Assembly (NCBI GenBank): GCA_938041555.1
Contig: CALIAC010000035.1
Location: 1-6,711, forward strand
DNA length: 6,711 nt
Reading direction: 5' to 3'
Source of the DNA: an uncultured Candidatus Saccharibacteria bacterium
Lineage (GTDB): Bacteria > Patescibacteriota > Saccharimonadia > Saccharimonadales > Saccharimonadaceae
Below the pieces are notes generated by a model. It was not told where the DNA came from, did no database searches, and saw only the letters and a list, made by a program, of their open reading frames with translations. Within the stretch, counting starts at the first letter, position 1; every line of letters starts with the position of its first letter. Shown piece by piece: positions 4,293-6,711 of this stretch. The translations under genes and the position numbers were made by a program.

Positions 4293-6711
4293 CTACAGCT
4301 CATCAGTAGCGATTGTCACTTCTGGCTCAGCTTCTTCGGCCTGGGCTTCGGCGACAAACTCATCCTCCGGAGAGTCATTCTCCTCGAGCGGCAGTGGGTG
4401 TGCACCCGTACCAACCGGCACTTTGTTACCGATGATGACGTTCTCCTTAAGACCCTTGAGGTGATCGGCGCGGCCGCTAGTGGCAGCGTTGATCAGCACG
4501 CGAGTTGTGTCTTGGAACGACGCAGCAGACAGCCAGCTATCGCTCCAGATACTCACCTTGGTGATACCAAGCAGCAGCTGTGCATACTGGGCTGGCGTTT
4601 TGCCCTGGGCAACGAGCTCCTTATTGGCATCAACCACTGATGCCTTGGAGATGATGTCGCCCATGACGAAGGTGCTGTCGCCTGGATCATCAATCTGCAC
4701 CCGGCTAAACATCTGCCGGACGATGATCTCAAGGTGCTTGCCAGCCACATCCTGGCCCTGCGCAGCATAGATGCGGAGCACTTCGTTGATGATGTAGCGC
4801 TGGGTTGCCTCTGTGCCCTTGAGGCGCATGAGGTCGTGCAGGTTGAGCGAACCAAGTGTCAGGCGATCGCCTGGCTCGACCATATCGCCTGGCTTGACGA
4901 CGAGGTACATCGTGCCAGGAATCTCGTAGCGGACTGGTGCTGTCGCATTGCCTGTGAGGACAAGCGAGTCACCGGTGGACTCAACCACTCCATCAAATGG
5001 TGCAGTGAGTGGCTGTGTGCCATCGTCGAATGACGCAATGACATCGCCAACCTTGACCTTGCTGCCCGATTGCACCATCACCATGCGGCCATCGAGCGGC
5101 ATACGCTCTACCTTACCTGCTTGCGGCGTGACCTGTACAACGTACTTCTTGCCATCTTCCCAGATATCGACTAAACCAGCGACTTCTGTGACGTAGGCCT
5201 GACCCTTCGGGTTGCGTGCCTCAAAGAGCTCTTCGACACGTGGTAGACCCTGGGTGATGTCTGACCCACCAACACCAGAGCTGTGGAAGGTGTTAAGCGT
5301 CAGCTGCGTACCTGGCTCGCCGACCGACTGAGCAGCAATGACACCAACTGGCTGCGAACCATCGACGAGTTGGCCAGTTGCCATATCGATCCCATAACTC
5401 TTGCGTGGAATACCGTGCAAGTTCTTAGTAGAGAGGACAGACTGGATACGTACTTGGTCGATCGACTGATCTGCCTCGATAGCGTTGGCAATCTCACGTG
5501 TAATGAGCTGATCGCGGTCGAGGTGGCCTGGCACTGCCTCGGCGGTGTAGCGGCCAAACAAGCGGTTGCCAAACTCGATCATTGTCTCCTCAGACTCATT
5601 GCGGTAAATAGTGAAGCCATCGTCATCGCCCTCTTCGTCCTCAACGGTAAAGACATCCTGCGAGACATCGACCAAGCGACGCGTGAGATAACCAGAGTCG
5701 GCCGTCTTGAGGGCGGTATCGATAAGCCCCTTGCGAGCACCACGCGTTGCCACGAAGGCCTCCAGGCTCGACAACCCTCGCTTGAAGTTGCTACGCACTG
5801 GCAGCTCAATCTCGCGGTTAGCAGCATCCACCTGGATACCGATCATCGCACTCGCTAGCTTAATATTGTTAACGCTACCACGAGCACCAGAGTTCACCAT
5901 TGTTGCAACAGAGGTGTCCATGTGGGCCAACTGGCTGCGCAGGAAGTCCTCTACCTTGCGGTCGACGGTGCGCCAGTTGTTGACAGTCAATGTGTAGCGC
6001 TCGTCCTCGGTAATGAGCCCTTGATCGAGCTGCTCCGAGATCGCAGCAGAACGTGCGTCACCCTCGGCCACAAAGTCGGCAATCTCGTCGAAGCTGAGAT
6101 AGTCTTCCATACCAGTCGACACCGCGGCAGTGGTGGCAAAGCGGAAGGCCAAGCCCTTCATGCGGTCAGCAGTGATAGCGGTCTCAGCAGCGCCATAGCG
6201 CTCGAAGATCTGACCAAGCACCCGCTTGAGCTCTTTCTTGGTCTGGACATTGTTGTTGTAAGGGAAGTCCTCTGGCAGGATTTCGTTGAAGAAGACACGC
6301 CCCAGGGTGGTTGTTCGGATTTCACCCTTAGCCCGAATACGGATCGGACTTTGCAGGTGGAGCTTGCCCATGTCGTAGGCTAGCTCAGCAGCCCGGCTGT
6401 CGGCAAAGACAGCGACGGTATCAGTCTGAGCCGAAGGTTTCTCATATGTGAGGTAGTAGTTACCGAGCACCACGTCCTGGTCGATACTGAGAACTGGGCT
6501 CCCGTCGGCGGGCTTCAGCAGGTTATTGACGGCGCTCATCAGCTCGCGTGCTTCGGCCTGTGCTTCGGCGCTGAGCGGCAAGTGAACAGCCATCTGGTCG
6601 CCATCGTAGTCGGCATTAAAGCCGTTAGCGACGAGCGGGTGGAGCTGGATCGCCTTGCCCTCAACCAGCTTTGGTTGGAAGGCTTGGATACTCAAACGGT
6701 GCAGTGATGGC
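4293..6711 (-). CDS. rpoC: RNA polymerase beta prime subunit, C-terminal 805 codons (5' end cut by window edge)
   Basis: The beta prime subunit forms the catalytic cleft of bacterial RNA polymerase. Visible residues begin PSLHRLSIQAF and reach the Mg-binding signature NADYDGDQ (6597-6611 covers DYDGD, visible residues 34-38), whose three Asp hold the catalytic magnesium. Next come NNLLKPADG and SIDQDVVLG. The bridge helix follows (near 5665-5765: GARKGLIDTALKTADSGYLTRR). The trigger loop is near 5260-5330 (VGVIAAQSVGEPGTQLTLNTFH), followed without interruption by DITQGLPRVEELFEARNPKG. There is therefore no lineage-specific SI3 insertion as in E. coli, and the length after DYDGD (767 residues) fits that. 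The protein ends in an acidic tail (EAQAEEAEPE). The TTG at 6695 is an internal Leu codon, not a start: the frame and the family alignment run through the window edge. The trigger loop tip has LNTFH where most bacteria have MRTFH. A hairpin follows the TAG stop. Confidence 0.98.
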   Translation of the reverse strand, partial: PSLHRLSIQAFQPKLVEGKAIQLHPLVANGFNADYDGDQMAVHLPLSAEAQAEARELMSAVNNLLKPADGSPVLSIDQDVVLGNYYLTYEKPSAQTDTVAVFADSRAAELAYDMGKLHLQSPIRIRAKGEIRTTTLGRVFFNEILPEDFPYNNNVQTKKELKRVLGQIFERYGAAETAITADRMKGLAFRFATTAAVSTGMEDYLSFDEIADFVAEGDARSAAISEQLDQGLITEDERYTLTVNNWRTVDRKVEDFLRSQLAHMDTSVATMVNSGARGSVNNIKLASAMIGIQVDAANREIELPVRSNFKRGLSSLEAFVATRGARKGLIDTALKTADSGYLTRRLVDVSQDVFTVEDEEGDDDGFTIYRNESEETMIEFGNRLFGRYTAEAVPGHLDRDQLITREIANAIEADQSIDQVRIQSVLSTKNLHGIPRKSYGIDMATGQLVDGSQPVGVIAAQSVGEPGTQLTLNTFHSSGVGGSDITQGLPRVEELFEARNPKGQAYVTEVAGLVDIWEDGKKYVVQVTPQAGKVERMPLDGRMVMVQSGSKVKVGDVIASFDDGTQPLTAPFDGVVESTGDSLVLTGNATAPVRYEIPGTMYLVVKPGDMVEPGDRLTLGSLNLHDLMRLKGTEATQRYIINEVLRIYAAQGQDVAGKHLEIIVRQMFSRVQIDDPGDSTFVMGDIISKASVVDANKELVAQGKTPAQYAQLLLGITKVSIWSDSWLSAASFQDTTRVLINAATSGRADHLKGLKENVIIGNKVPVGTGAHPLPLEENDSPEDEFVAEAQAEEAEPEVTIATDEL

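Noticed and set aside
5283..6383. Plus-strand open frames (191 and 153 codons) opposite rpoC
   Set aside because: They lie wholly inside conserved rpoC coding sequence and their translations resemble nothing known.
6693..6695. TTG as a start codon for the rpoC frame
   Set aside because: The preceding codons translate to PSLHR, which continues the conserved RpoC sequence ahead of LSIQAFQPKLVEGKAIQLHP. The gene simply runs off the window.
1..6711. CRISPR array, insertion sequence, tRNA or rRNA
   Set aside because: No regularly spaced repeats, transposase frame with terminal repeats, or tRNA-like or rRNA-like sequence was seen; the intergenic gaps are all under about 130 bases.

Overview
The window suggests a bacterium using the standard genetic code, with moderately GC-rich housekeeping genes and short intergenic gaps. 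My best guess is a Saccharibacteria/Patescibacteria (CPR) lineage. The grounds are the compact layout, type IV pilin-like and membrane-anchored genes beside core information genes, strong TATAAT boxes placed directly at start codons, and atypical motifs in EF-G. No ribosomal RNA or other taxonomic marker is present, so this is inference. Visible stop codons are TAG (three) and TAA (one); no gene needs UGA recoding.

Layout. Both ends are cut genes on the minus strand. Positions 1-1112 hold the N-terminal 370 codons of fusA (elongation factor G), with its own extended -10 promoter and a tandem Shine-Dalgarno leader. Positions 1239-1763 (minus) encode a small type IV pilin-like protein. A 78-bp divergent promoter region separates it from a plus-strand gene (1842-2813) for a single-pass membrane protein of unknown function. 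Next comes a plus-strand FAD-dependent oxidoreductase of the amine oxidase / protoporphyrinogen oxidase / phytoene desaturase superfamily (2879-4189). It is visibly more AT-rich than its neighbours. It converges on the C-terminal 805 codons of rpoC (RNA polymerase beta prime, minus, 4293 to beyond 6711), with a long hairpin between them. Everything longer than about 130 bases is accounted for by a gene.

How it fits together. rpoC and fusA are both minus-strand and only about 3.2 kb apart, in the same order as in the common rpoBC-rpsL-rpsG-fusA cluster. Here rpsL and rpsG are absent from the gap, which instead holds a pilin-like gene and two plus-strand accessory genes. The three accessory genes look leaderless: a -10 box ends 6-7 bases before the ATG and there is no Shine-Dalgarno. 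fusA, in contrast, has a leader of roughly 50 nt with two AAGGAG motifs. The pilin-like gene and the membrane protein share back-to-back promoters and may be co-regulated surface components.

Most notable are departures in core motifs. EF-G has NKIN where NKxD is expected and lacks a recognisable SAK-type G5 motif. The RpoC trigger loop reads LNTFH instead of the usual bacterial MRTFH. I found no CRISPR array, transposon, tRNA or rRNA.
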